Both the position numbers and the translations under genes were made by a program. DNA of 18,978 bases from NCBI GenBank assembly GCA_036508075.1, contig DATCIA010000057.1:1-18978 (forward strand), read 5' to 3'. Below the pieces are notes generated by a model. That model did no database searches. It was not told the DNA's origin and saw nothing but the letters and a program-made list of their open reading frames with translations. Of the stretch, positions 1 through 6,297 are shown piece by piece. This stretch comes from PALSA-660 sp036508075 (lineage in GTDB: Bacteria; Actinomycetota; Coriobacteriia; Anaerosomatales; PALSA-660). How positions within the stretch are numbered: position 1 is the first letter of the stretch; each line of letters starts with the position of its first letter.

Positions 1-798
1 TACGGCCCCGACAAGTTCCACGACACGATGGTCGGGGTACCCGGCACCCGGCAGCGTGTCATCGAGGCCATCAAGGTCCTGCGCGAAGAGGGCGTCGGCG
101 TCGCCATCAAGACGGCGATCAGCAAGGCGACCTGGCCGCACGTCTACGAACTGATCAGCGAGGCCCGGGCGCTCGACGTCGGCCTCATCTACTTCTGCGA
201 CCTCATCACCGCCGGCCGCAGCGAGGGCGAGGACGACGGCCGCATCACCCCCGCGCAGTGGCGCGAGCTGGCCGACTACATCATCGGGGACCTCATCGCG
301 GGCGAGCAGGCGGGCGTCAAGGGCATGGAGTGGGACATCGGCGCGATGCCGTCGTTCATCCCCTACGTCGCCGAGCGCTTCATGGAGCGCGGCATCGACG
401 TGAGCAACGGGCTCGAACGCCTGAAGGTCATCAGCGCCTGCCCCGTCGGCAAGGGCCACATGAACATCAACTCCGAGGGCGGGATCATGCCCTGCCAGTT
501 CGCTCAGGACTGGACGATCGGCAACGTCCGCGAGGTGTCACTGCAGGACGCGGTCGGCGCGCTCTACACGCTCGACCGGCAGGAGTCCAAGGGCGTGTGC
601 TCGCCCGAGGAGTGCGAGTACTCCCGTATCTGTCGCGGCTGCCGCGCGAAGGCCTGGCAGCGCACCGGCGACCCGATGGCCGAGGACCTCACCTGCCTTC
701 TGCACGCTGAGGCCGACCGCTCGGCGCTCGTCGAGCAGATCGACGCGGCGCCGGAGTTCGCGCGTTCCGCCCCGTGCTCCACTCCGGGAAGCTGCTAG
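1..798 (+). CDS. Radical SAM/SPASM domain protein, 5' truncated
   Basis: The frame is open from base 1, so the N-terminus, including the CxxxCxxC cluster that binds S-adenosylmethionine, lies outside the window. The visible 265 residues show the end of a radical SAM barrel and a cysteine-rich SPASM-type tail. The tail has Cys in SACPVGKG, Cys in GGIMPCQF, then CSPEEC, ICRGC and a last Cys in LTC. This fits ligation of auxiliary 4Fe-4S clusters. The start HDTMVGVPGTRQRVIEAI and the TAGRSEG segment resemble the AhbC/AhbD/NirJ-like branch (heme or peptide modification), but the substrate cannot be told. It ends at TAG 796-798, and a DinB-like gene follows closely, probably in the same transcript. 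Family assignment is firm; subfamily is a guess. Confidence 0.85.
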   Translation, partial: YGPDKFHDTMVGVPGTRQRVIEAIKVLREEGVGVAIKTAISKATWPHVYELISEARALDVGLIYFCDLITAGRSEGEDDGRITPAQWRELADYIIGDLIAGEQAGVKGMEWDIGAMPSFIPYVAERFMERGIDVSNGLERLKVISACPVGKGHMNINSEGGIMPCQFAQDWTIGNVREVSLQDAVGALYTLDRQESKGVCSPEECEYSRICRGCRAKAWQRTGDPMAEDLTCLLHAEADRSALVEQIDAAPEFARSAPCSTPGSC

Positions 799-839
799 TC
801 GTGCCGGCCGACGACCGCACGCTGGTGGAGCGAGCGCAG

Positions 840-1322
840 ATGGACGACGGGAGTGCGACCACCGACAAGCTGATCGAGCGCTACCTCCGCGGCGCGACAC
901 TGCTGCGCGACGCGATCGCGGGGATGACGCCCGAGCAGCTGGCGGCGCGCCCTATCGCGGGCAAGATGTCCACGACCGAGGTCGTCTGTCACGTGGTCGA
1001 CGCGGACCAGTTCATGGCCGACCGGATGAAGCGCACCGTCGCCACCGAGCGACCGCTGCTCATCGGCGTCGATGGCATCACCTACCTCAAGGCGCTCCGC
1101 TACGCGCAGCGTGACCTCGACCTGGACCTGCGACTGCTCGAGGTCACGCGCGAGCAGATGGCCGCGGACCTGTGGCGGCTCGACGCAGCCTCCTGGGAAC
1201 GCGACGCCGTGCACAGCGAGGTCGGCCTCGTGACGCTGCGCGGCTTGCTGCTGCACACGATCCGTCATCTCGAGCGCCACATCCTGGCGATCGAGGAGAA
1301 GCGCACGGCCCTCGGGCTCTAG
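840..1322 (+). CDS. DinB-like four-helix metalloprotein
   Basis: About 160 residues with the DinB/YfiT-like pattern: a helical N-terminus, HVVDADQF around residue 51, and a C-terminal LLLHTIRHLERHI containing His139, His143 and His147. These histidines are the likely metal ligands of the fold. Members act as thiol-dependent transferases or hydrolases in the few known cases; no substrate is implied here. I chose ATG 840 because GGTGGAG lies nine bases upstream. GTG 801 and GTG 774 are in frame, and 774 would overlap the radical SAM gene, but both have poorer ribosome binding sites. Same strand and close spacing suggest cotranscription with the upstream SPASM gene. Confidence 0.75.
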   Translation: MDDGSATTDKLIERYLRGATLLRDAIAGMTPEQLAARPIAGKMSTTEVVCHVVDADQFMADRMKRTVATERPLLIGVDGITYLKALRYAQRDLDLDLRLLEVTREQMAADLWRLDAASWERDAVHSEVGLVTLRGLLLHTIRHLERHILAIEEKRTALGL

Positions 1323-1332
1323 ACGATGGGGT

Positions 1333-1355
1333 AACCGCACCCTAGCTATGCGGTT
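1333..1355. terminator. Possible terminator hairpin after the DinB-like gene
   Basis: Perfect 7-bp arms AACCGCA (1333-1339) and TGCGGTT (1349-1355) enclose a 9-base loop, 11 bases after the DinB-like stop. No T tract follows, only a C run, so it may equally be a protein-binding inverted repeat in front of the transporter gene. Confidence 0.35.
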
Positions 1356-1381
1356 CAGACCCCCCCGCATGGTGGTACGGT
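1354..1381 (+). promoter_or_regulatory. Candidate promoter of the SulP transporter gene
   Basis: TTCAGA (1354-1359) and TACGGT (1376-1381) are separated by 16 bases and give weak -35/-10 matches. They lie about 40 bases before the ATG and touch the right arm of the inverted repeat at 1333-1355. Start-site evidence is absent. Confidence 0.25.
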
Positions 1382-1419
1382 AGGAAACCCCCCTATCACC
1401 CTCGACCCTTGGACCTCTT

Positions 1420-3060
1420 ATGCTTGCGATCATCGAAGCCTGGCGCGCCGGACTGCTCGGCCGCGACAACTGGCTGCGAAACCTCGGCGCCGGCGTCGTT
1501 GTCGGCGTCGTCGCACTGCCGCTCGCGATGGCCTTCGCCGTCGCCTCGGGAGTCAAGCCCGAGAACGGCCTGTACACCGCGCTGGTCGCCGGACTCGCGG
1601 TCACGCTCTTCGGTGGCACGCGCGTCCAGATCGCCGGCCCGACGGGCGCGTTCGCGGTGCTGCTCGCCAGCGTCACGGCGCGCTACGGCTTCGCAGGTCT
1701 TCAGCTCGTCACGTTGATGGCGGGGATCATGCTGCTCGCCTTCGGCCTGGCCAAGATGGGCGGCGTCATCCGCTTCATCCCCGAGTCGGTGATCCTCGGC
1801 TTCACAGCCGGCATCGGGGTCGTGATCTGGGTCGGCCAGTGGGACGCCTTCTTCGGGCTGCCCAAGCCGACCGGCGAGGCCTTCCACGAGAAGCTGTTCG
1901 CCCTTGTCACCTCGCTGCCGCACCTCCATCCGGCCACGACGCTACTCGGGCTGGCCTGTATCGGCATCCTCGTCGGGTGGCCGCTGATCCCCAAGGCGGG
2001 CAGGATCCCGTCGCCGCTCGTCGCGCTCGTCATCGCAACGATCGCCCAGACCGTCCTGCATCTCCCGGGTGTCGCAACGATCGGCACCACCTTCGGAGGG
2101 GTCCCGCTCGGCCTTCCTCCCCTGACCCTCCCACACACATCGGTCAACACGGTGCTGCAGCTCGTGCAGCCCGCCTTCGCGATCGCGATGCTGGGGGCGA
2201 TCGAGTCGCTGCTGTCGGCGACGGTGGCCGACGGCATGACGGGCGTGCGCCATGACTCGAACCAGGAGCTCGTCGGCCAAGGCATCGCGAACATGGCGTC
2301 CTCGCTGTTCGGAGGCTTCGCGGCGACGGGAGCGATCGCACGCACCGCGACCAGCGTCCGCAACGGCGGCAACAGCCCACTGGCCGGCATCGTCCACGCG
2401 GCACTGATCGCGCTCGTGCTCGTGGCGCTGGCGCCGCTGGCCTACAACGTGCCGCTTGCCGCGCTCGCGGCCATCCTGTTCGTCGTCGCGTTCAACATGA
2501 GCCAGGTCGGCCACGTCCACCGGACAGCCCTGCGGGCGCCCAGGTCCGACGTCGCCGTCATGACCATCACCTTCTTTCTCACCGTGTTCACCGACCTCGT
2601 GCTCGCGGTCGAGGTCGGATTGATCCTCGCGATGCTCAACTTCATGCGCAGGATGTCGACGGCCGTCGAGGTACGTCCCCTGGAGAACGGCGAACTGGCG
2701 GCGCATCTGCCGACGGAAGGCGCCCCGGAGGTCCCCGAAGGCGTGCTCGTCTACACGGTCGATGGCCCGTTCTTCTTCGGAGCCGTCGACCAGTTCGAGC
2801 AGGCGCTCCTCCACACCCACACCGAACCGGCCGCCCTCGTGATCTCGCTGGAACGCGTCCCCTTCATCGACCTCACCGGACTCGCCAGCCTGGGCGAGGT
2901 GGTGGGCACGCTGCAGAGGCGCGGCATCCACGTCGCTCTGTGCTGCGCTAACGCCGACGTTTCCGGGCGGCTCGAGCGCGCGGGGATCACCGGCTCGCTC
3001 GCGGTGCCCCCCTCGGCCGACCTCGCGGCGGCCATAGAGAGCGCGCGCTCGTCGCTGTAG
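1420..3060 (+). CDS. SulP family anion transporter with C-terminal STAS domain
   Basis: A 546-residue membrane protein of the SulP/SLC26 family, normal in length. Residues 20-410 hold the multi-helix transport core. Diagnostic stretches include GVVALPLAMAFAVASG, the IAGPTGAF segment (71-78), the IESLLSATVADGMTG block with Glu261, and NQELVGQGIANMASSLFGG. Residues about 440-540 form a cytoplasmic STAS domain (VDGPFFFGAVDQF, PFIDLTGLASL). Family members move sulfate, bicarbonate or dicarboxylates, usually with H+ or Na+; the substrate here is not determined. The ATG at 1420 is the natural start because the protein begins with the usual short amphipathic lead, although only a weak GGA precedes it. 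The next gene follows after 38 bases and probably shares the transcript. Confidence 0.93.
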   Translation: MLAIIEAWRAGLLGRDNWLRNLGAGVVVGVVALPLAMAFAVASGVKPENGLYTALVAGLAVTLFGGTRVQIAGPTGAFAVLLASVTARYGFAGLQLVTLMAGIMLLAFGLAKMGGVIRFIPESVILGFTAGIGVVIWVGQWDAFFGLPKPTGEAFHEKLFALVTSLPHLHPATTLLGLACIGILVGWPLIPKAGRIPSPLVALVIATIAQTVLHLPGVATIGTTFGGVPLGLPPLTLPHTSVNTVLQLVQPAFAIAMLGAIESLLSATVADGMTGVRHDSNQELVGQGIANMASSLFGGFAATGAIARTATSVRNGGNSPLAGIVHAALIALVLVALAPLAYNVPLAALAAILFVVAFNMSQVGHVHRTALRAPRSDVAVMTITFFLTVFTDLVLAVEVGLILAMLNFMRRMSTAVEVRPLENGELAAHLPTEGAPEVPEGVLVYTVDGPFFFGAVDQFEQALLHTHTEPAALVISLERVPFIDLTGLASLGEVVGTLQRRGIHVALCCANADVSGRLERAGITGSLAVPPSADLAAAIESARSSL

Positions 3061-3098
3061 AGTGGTGGCACGTGCCCGTCGCCCCCGAGGGAGACGCA

Positions 3099-3467
3099 AT
3101 GCCGCGCCTGCTGTTCGGCCTTCTGCTGCTGGTGCATGGAGCCATCCATCTCGCCTGGCTCCAGCCCGCACCCGACGATCCCAAGTGGCCGTTCCTGTGG
3201 CGCTCACCGTGGCTGCCCAAGGTGGGCGAGGAGGCCCTGCGCAACTTCGGCACAGCGGCGATCGCGCTCATGTGCGTCGGATATGTCATCGCCGCTCTCG
3301 GGGTCTGGGGCGTTGGGTTCCTGGCGGGGATGTGGGTGCCGGCCGCGCTCCTGGCGTCCGCCCTCTCGTTCGTGGTGATCGCGGTGCTGTGGCACCCGTG
3401 GTTCTTCGCGGGACCGACCGTCGACGTCGTCATCGCCGCCGCTGCGCTCCTTCACTGGGTCGCATAG
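3099..3467 (+). CDS. Small integral membrane protein, unknown function
   Basis: About 122 residues with a hydrophobic N-terminus (LLFGLLLLVHGAIHLAWL) and two or three further membrane segments (IALMCVGYVIAALGVWGVGFLAGMW..., LSFVVIAVLW, VVIAAAALLHW). A tryptophan/proline-rich loop (WPFLWRSPWLP) lies between the first two helices. ATG 3099 is chosen over the longer GTG 3072 because GAGGGAG ends five bases before it. It sits 38 bases after the SulP gene and ends just before a strong terminator, so it is probably the last gene of that unit. I do not recognise the family, and a role linked to the transporter is only a guess from position. Confidence 0.7.
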   Translation: MPRLLFGLLLLVHGAIHLAWLQPAPDDPKWPFLWRSPWLPKVGEEALRNFGTAAIALMCVGYVIAALGVWGVGFLAGMWVPAALLASALSFVVIAVLWHPWFFAGPTVDVVIAAAALLHWVA

Positions 3468-3474
3468 GCTGCAA

Positions 3475-3519
3475 CGCAAAGCGGCCCCGCATCCCTTCCG
3501 GGTGCGGGGCCGCTTTGCG
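3475..3519. terminator. Strong bidirectional terminator
   Basis: A 17-bp perfect stem (3475-3491 with 3503-3519, core GCGGCCCCGCA/TGCGGGGCCGC) is extended by CCC/GGG across one bulged base, with a short TTCC loop. AAA and TTT at the stem base give a U-rich edge in both directions. It lies between convergent genes ending at 3467 (+) and 3531 (-). Confidence 0.88.
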
Positions 3520-3530
3520 CCCACCGGTCT

Positions 3531-3812
3531 CTAGGCGACCGGCGCCTGCGTGCTCACTGTGGTCAGGGAACCGCGCTTCACCTTCAGGAGCACCGCGAAC
3601 AGGTACGCGATCGCCACCGGGTGCACCAGCACCATCGCGACGACCCAGAGCACCTTGCGGTTCGGTTCGGTACCCGGGTACTCGACGTCGGCGCGCAGCA
3701 CCCCGTCGACGATCATCCAGATGACGAACAGCGGATAGGCGATGCTGGCGAGGCCGCCGGCGACGGCCAAGCCTCCGAACCCTATCGCGAACGGGAAGAA
3801 CAGATGTTCCAT
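3531..3812 (-). CDS. Small membrane protein, PLDc_N-like
   Basis: 93 residues: a hydrophobic first helix (FPFAIGFGGLAVAGGLASIAYPLFVIWMIVDGVL), a short polar loop (RADVEYPGTEPNRK) and a second helix (VLWVVAMVLVHPVAIAYLFAVLLK). The pattern of helix, short acidic loop, NRKxLW, helix resembles the stand-alone PLDc_N / phospholipase D nuclease N-terminal membrane domain. These small proteins often accompany envelope genes, and their biochemical role is unknown. ATG 3812 is preferred because AAAGGG lies ten bases upstream; the GTG at 3821 leaves almost no spacer. It is the last gene after the padR, HAAS and lipoprotein genes, 38 bases downstream of the lipoprotein stop, and ends at the terminator 3475-3519. 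Confidence 0.75.
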   Translation of the reverse strand: MEHLFFPFAIGFGGLAVAGGLASIAYPLFVIWMIVDGVLRADVEYPGTEPNRKVLWVVAMVLVHPVAIAYLFAVLLKVKRGSLTTVSTQAPVA

Positions 3813-3850
3813 CGTACACACGCCCTTTCGTACTCTGAGACTTCAGGAAT

Positions 3851-4600
3851 CTAGTCGACGAGCAGGATCACGACCTCGCCGATTCCTCGGTTCAGCGCGA
3901 TGTCGATCCGCGGGCCGGTCCCGCTCCACGCATCGTTGACCCAGCTATCGCTGTTGACCGAGCTCCCATCGGCGGTGAAGTCGCCGAGGCCGTCGCTTCC
4001 GCCGGTCACCCGCGCTCCCACCCCGCGCGGCAGCCGAAGCGTGAGTTTGCCGAGGCCGGCGTTGATGCGGCCAGTGAACCCGGTGGTCCGGGCGCCGGAC
4101 AGGTCGAGCGTGGTCTCGCCGATGCCGGAGTCGACGGCGAGCGCGGTCACGTCGACACCGCGCAGGTCCACGGACGTCCTCCCGACGCCGAGCGTCAGGT
4201 GCAGGTCGGTGGGGATGCCCTTGGCGATCCGCACGTCCCACGTGTTCTTCACGTTGTCGAAGATCTTCGTGTTCGAGTTCTCCGGCTGGCGCACGGAGAG
4301 CGTCCCGGTGCTGGCCTCGACGCTGTAGGCGACCTCGGGGAGCCAGCTCGGCGGTGCGTACACGAACGTGCCGATCATCGCGGTACCAGAGGCCTCGGCG
4401 CCGGAGAGGGTGAGTTCTCCGACGCCCATCGCGACGTCGGTCTTCAGCGTGGTGGCGCCGTCCAGCGTGACGGTCTTGTTGAGCGTGTGCGTGGCCGTCG
4501 CGGGATTGTCGGCGAGCTTCACCCTCGTACAGCCCGTGGCCCCTGCCACGGCGGCGACCGTCAGGATCGCCGCCGCGAGGGCGGTGTAGATCCTTCTCAT
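3851..4600 (-). CDS. Toast-rack (DUF2154/LiaF-like) lipoprotein
   Basis: 249 residues with a lipoprotein-type leader: MRRIYTALAAAILTV followed by AGATGC, so Cys24 is the likely lipidated residue (the -3 residue is Ala, a tolerated but not ideal lipobox). The mature part is a run of short beta repeats: VGELTLSGAEASG, VGRTSVDLRGVD, IGETTLDLSGART, LGKLTLRLPRGVG, IGEVVILLVD. The G-x-[LT]-x-[LV] periodicity is that of the toast-rack/adhesin-like beta domain found in LiaF-type envelope stress proteins. It starts inside the last codon of the sensor gene (ATGA overlap, 4597-4600), so the two are translationally coupled. Likely role: extracytoplasmic partner of the HAAS/sensor membrane protein. Family is well supported; function is inferred. 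Confidence 0.82.
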   Translation of the reverse strand: MRRIYTALAAAILTVAAVAGATGCTRVKLADNPATATHTLNKTVTLDGATTLKTDVAMGVGELTLSGAEASGTAMIGTFVYAPPSWLPEVAYSVEASTGTLSVRQPENSNTKIFDNVKNTWDVRIAKGIPTDLHLTLGVGRTSVDLRGVDVTALAVDSGIGETTLDLSGARTTGFTGRINAGLGKLTLRLPRGVGARVTGGSDGLGDFTADGSSVNSDSWVNDAWSGTGPRIDIALNRGIGEVVILLVD

Positions 4601-5496
4601 TGCGCGCCTCCCTCGAAGCGTCCGACCAGCATGACCTTGGCGAACAGACCGTGCAGATAGCCGATCCCCTTGGCGAGCCACAGCGTGAGGAACACGCCGA
4701 GCAGGCCTCCAGCGAAGAAGAACGGAGCGCCCCAGGGCTCTACCAGGTAACCCCACCCGTTGATGCGGATAACCGGGCTGTTGGCGACCCACTGCACGAT
4801 CGGCAGCGCGAACGTGGCCACCGACACCGCCAGTGCGGACACCACGACGGTGAAGTACGTGATGCCGAGCGGCAGCATCAGGAGCATGTAGAGCATGGTG
4901 GTCCAGGTGCGGTAGTCCGAGAACCAGCTCTTCAGCCGGCCCCAGATCGTCCCGTCCGCGACGACTACCGTGCGGGGGCGGCGGGGCATCCGCTGCCCGA
5001 GCAGGCCCTCGACGATCCGTCCCTCCGCGAGCGAGATCGCCCGCACCGCTCCGATGAACAGCAGTGCCACCGGAACCCCGATGATCAGGATGAACAGCCC
5101 CGCCGACAGCGAGAGGCCGGTCACGACCACCGTGAAGTACAGCACGCCCGTGAGCAGCGACAGCAGCATGTAGAAGAGGGCTCCCCATGCCGCCGGATCC
5201 GCGACCACGCCGAAGAAGCGGGCGAAGGGATTGGTCGACTTCGACGACGGAGCGGCCGGCCTGCGAAGCGCCGCCGTGACGGTGCGCTCGGTCTCCCGGT
5301 ACGCGGCGGCGATCTCCGCCGGCGTCCCGTAGGCGTCGATGGCCTCGGCCACCGCTTCCGGCGTGCCTCCGTTCTCGGCGGCCGCGCTCCGGAGGTACTC
5401 CTCGGCGTCGTAGACGGCGTCCTGCACGAGCGCCGGGTCGGCACCCGCCAGCGCCGTCCTCAGTTCGGCCAGATAGGCCTCGATGGTCTCAGGCAT
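4597..5496 (-). CDS. HAAS domain/putative sensor domain membrane protein
   Basis: 299 residues. Residues 1-75 resemble the HAAS (DUF1700-type) helical domain (YLAELRTALAG, AVYDAEEYLRSA, GTPAEIAAAYRE), which typically lies next to PadR regulators. Residues about 95-160 and 190-290 hold two related membrane modules. Each begins with Trp in an aspartate-rich lead, then YMLLxLxxGxxYFTVVVxxLxxS (109-131 and 203-225), an internal duplication like the putative sensor domain of actinobacterial proteins. The ATG is preceded by GGGGAGGAACG. It overlaps the padR stop by 8 bases upstream and the lipoprotein start by 4 bases downstream, so the three are surely one operon. Probable role: membrane sensing coupled to PadR-controlled expression; no signal is known. 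Confidence 0.83.
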   Translation of the reverse strand: MPETIEAYLAELRTALAGADPALVQDAVYDAEEYLRSAAAENGGTPEAVAEAIDAYGTPAEIAAAYRETERTVTAALRRPAAPSSKSTNPFARFFGVVADPAAWGALFYMLLSLLTGVLYFTVVVTGLSLSAGLFILIIGVPVALLFIGAVRAISLAEGRIVEGLLGQRMPRRPRTVVVADGTIWGRLKSWFSDYRTWTTMLYMLLMLPLGITYFTVVVSALAVSVATFALPIVQWVANSPVIRINGWGYLVEPWGAPFFFAGGLLGVFLTLWLAKGIGYLHGLFAKVMLVGRFEGGAQ

Positions 5497-5860
5497 CGTT
5501 CCTCCCCTCCAGCGTCATGTCGACGTAGTCGCGCGTGGTCGCCCATGCCGACTTCCAGTCCGCGAGCACCGCCCGGCCCCGGTCGGTGATCGTGTAGTAC
5601 TTGCGCGGGGGGCCCGCGACGCTGGGCTCCACGCGGCTTCCCAACAACCCGCTCTCCTCCATGGAGCGCAGGACCGGGTAGAGCGTCCCCTGCTTGACCG
5701 GCGCGCCCTGCTGCCAGTTCCCCTCGATGCTCTTGGCGATCTGGTAGCCGTAGAGCGGCTCCTGCGAGCGATCGAGGATGGCCAGCAGGATGAGCGAGAC
5801 CGTTCCGGAGTTCAGTTCCTTCTGGAACTTGCGCAGCATCAGCTCGTCTGCGACGTCCAT
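5489..5860 (-). CDS. PadR family transcriptional regulator
   Basis: 123 residues with the PadR winged helix: LILLAILDRSQEPLYGYQIAKSIE (recognition region), the QGTLYPVLRSMEESGLLGS wing lead, and GPPRKYYTITDRGRAVLADW. The family represses its own and neighbouring genes and responds to small phenolic or amphipathic ligands, or to membrane stress in HAAS-linked cases. The ATG follows AAGGAGGTGGGCC, a near-ideal ribosome binding site. It is first in a four-gene unit and its promoter region contains a long palindrome (5962-5984), so autoregulation is likely. The 8-base overlap with the HAAS gene is the usual arrangement for PadR and its partner. Confidence 0.93.
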   Translation of the reverse strand: MDVADELMLRKFQKELNSGTVSLILLAILDRSQEPLYGYQIAKSIEGNWQQGAPVKQGTLYPVLRSMEESGLLGSRVEPSVAGPPRKYYTITDRGRAVLADWKSAWATTRDYVDMTLEGRNDA

Positions 5861-5944
5861 GGCCCACCTCCTTGCCTCGTGTCTGCCGGGCCGCGGGGTC
5901 GCCGCCCGGTCGCTAGTCTGTACTCGTGTCTATTATCAAGTTGC

Positions 5945-5984
5945 TACTAGTGCAAGGCCATACTACTACGAAGTTCGTACTAGT
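5945..5984. repeat. TACTAGT direct repeats, 33 bp apart
   Basis: TACTAGT occurs at 5945-5951 and 5978-5984, followed by GCAA and CAA respectively. A spacing of 33 bp puts both copies on roughly the same DNA face. TTGC (5941-5944) and GCAA (5952-5955) form an additional short inverted repeat around the first copy. They are candidate half-sites for a PadR dimer pair. Confidence 0.5.
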
Positions 5985-5987
5985 CAA
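5960..5987 (-). promoter_or_regulatory. padR promoter with overlapping palindromic operator
   Basis: On the minus strand TTGACT (5987-5982, five of six matches to the -35 consensus) is followed after 16 bases by TAGTAT (5965-5960, -10). The spacer is filled by a palindrome centred on G5973: arms TACGAA/TTCGTA are perfect, then one mismatch each side, then ACTA/TAGT, spanning 5962-5984. It covers the inner edges of both promoter elements, the expected position for a repressor site. A second -10-like GATAAT lies at 5937-5932 without a good -35. Confidence 0.6.
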
Positions 5988-5997
5988 CACCCTTCTT

Positions 5998-6015
5998 CTG
6001 TCCGGACCGGGACAG
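5998..6015. repeat. Inverted repeat upstream of the glycine-zipper gene
   Basis: CTGTCC (5998-6003) and GGACAG (6010-6015) are perfect 6-bp arms with a 6-base spacer. The repeat lies between the padR promoter and the divergent small gene at 6069 and could be an operator for the rightward promoter. It is short enough to be chance in this GC-rich context. Confidence 0.3.
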
Positions 6016-6068
6016 GGTTCTGGCTGCGGATGTGGAATACTCGGGGGTAAGGGGATTGGGGGTACACC

Positions 6069-6287
6069 ATGGAAGAAGAACCTCGCGGCGGCTCAGGATC
6101 GCCGTCGCAGAAGACCACGAACGGCCCCGCGGAGTACCTGAATGTGGGCACTTCGATCGCGCTCGGGACGGCGCTCGGACTGGTGTTCGGCACCATGCTC
6201 GGGAGCCTGACGTGGGGGCTGATCATGGGAGCGGCGCTCGGCGCCGTGCTCGGGGCCGTCATCGAAGGAGAGCGCGCCAGGCGCTAG
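6069..6287 (+). CDS. Small glycine-zipper membrane protein
   Basis: 72 residues. A charged, Gly/Ser/Pro-rich N-terminus (MEEEPRGGSGSPSQK) precedes a membrane stretch (GTSIALGTALGLVFGTMLGSLTWGLIMGAALGAVLGAVIEGE) with Gly every four residues, the hallmark of a glycine-zipper hairpin of two helices. The C-terminus is basic (RARR). Upstream the sequence is G-rich (GGGGG six bases before ATG) rather than a classic AGGAGG. The gene diverges from padR with the palindrome between them, so it may belong to the same envelope response. It ends 9 bases before the convergent rsgA stop. No function can be assigned from sequence. Confidence 0.7.
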   Translation: MEEEPRGGSGSPSQKTTNGPAEYLNVGTSIALGTALGLVFGTMLGSLTWGLIMGAALGAVLGAVIEGERARR

Positions 6288-6297
6288 GGCTGCGCCT
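6279..6297. repeat. Short inverted repeat across two convergent stop codons
   Basis: AGGCGC (6279-6284) and GCGCCT (6292-6297) form a 6-bp stem with a 7-base loop that overlaps the ends of the glycine-zipper gene and rsgA. There is no T run, so a terminator role is weak. Confidence 0.25.

Noticed and set aside
1942..3207. 421-residue minus-strand open frame
   Set aside because: Antisense to the SulP transporter gene; composition is that of a shadow frame.
4601..5188. N-terminal extension of the toast-rack lipoprotein
   Set aside because: It overlaps the HAAS/sensor gene in another frame, and the lipoprotein leader begins at 4600 within an ATGA junction.
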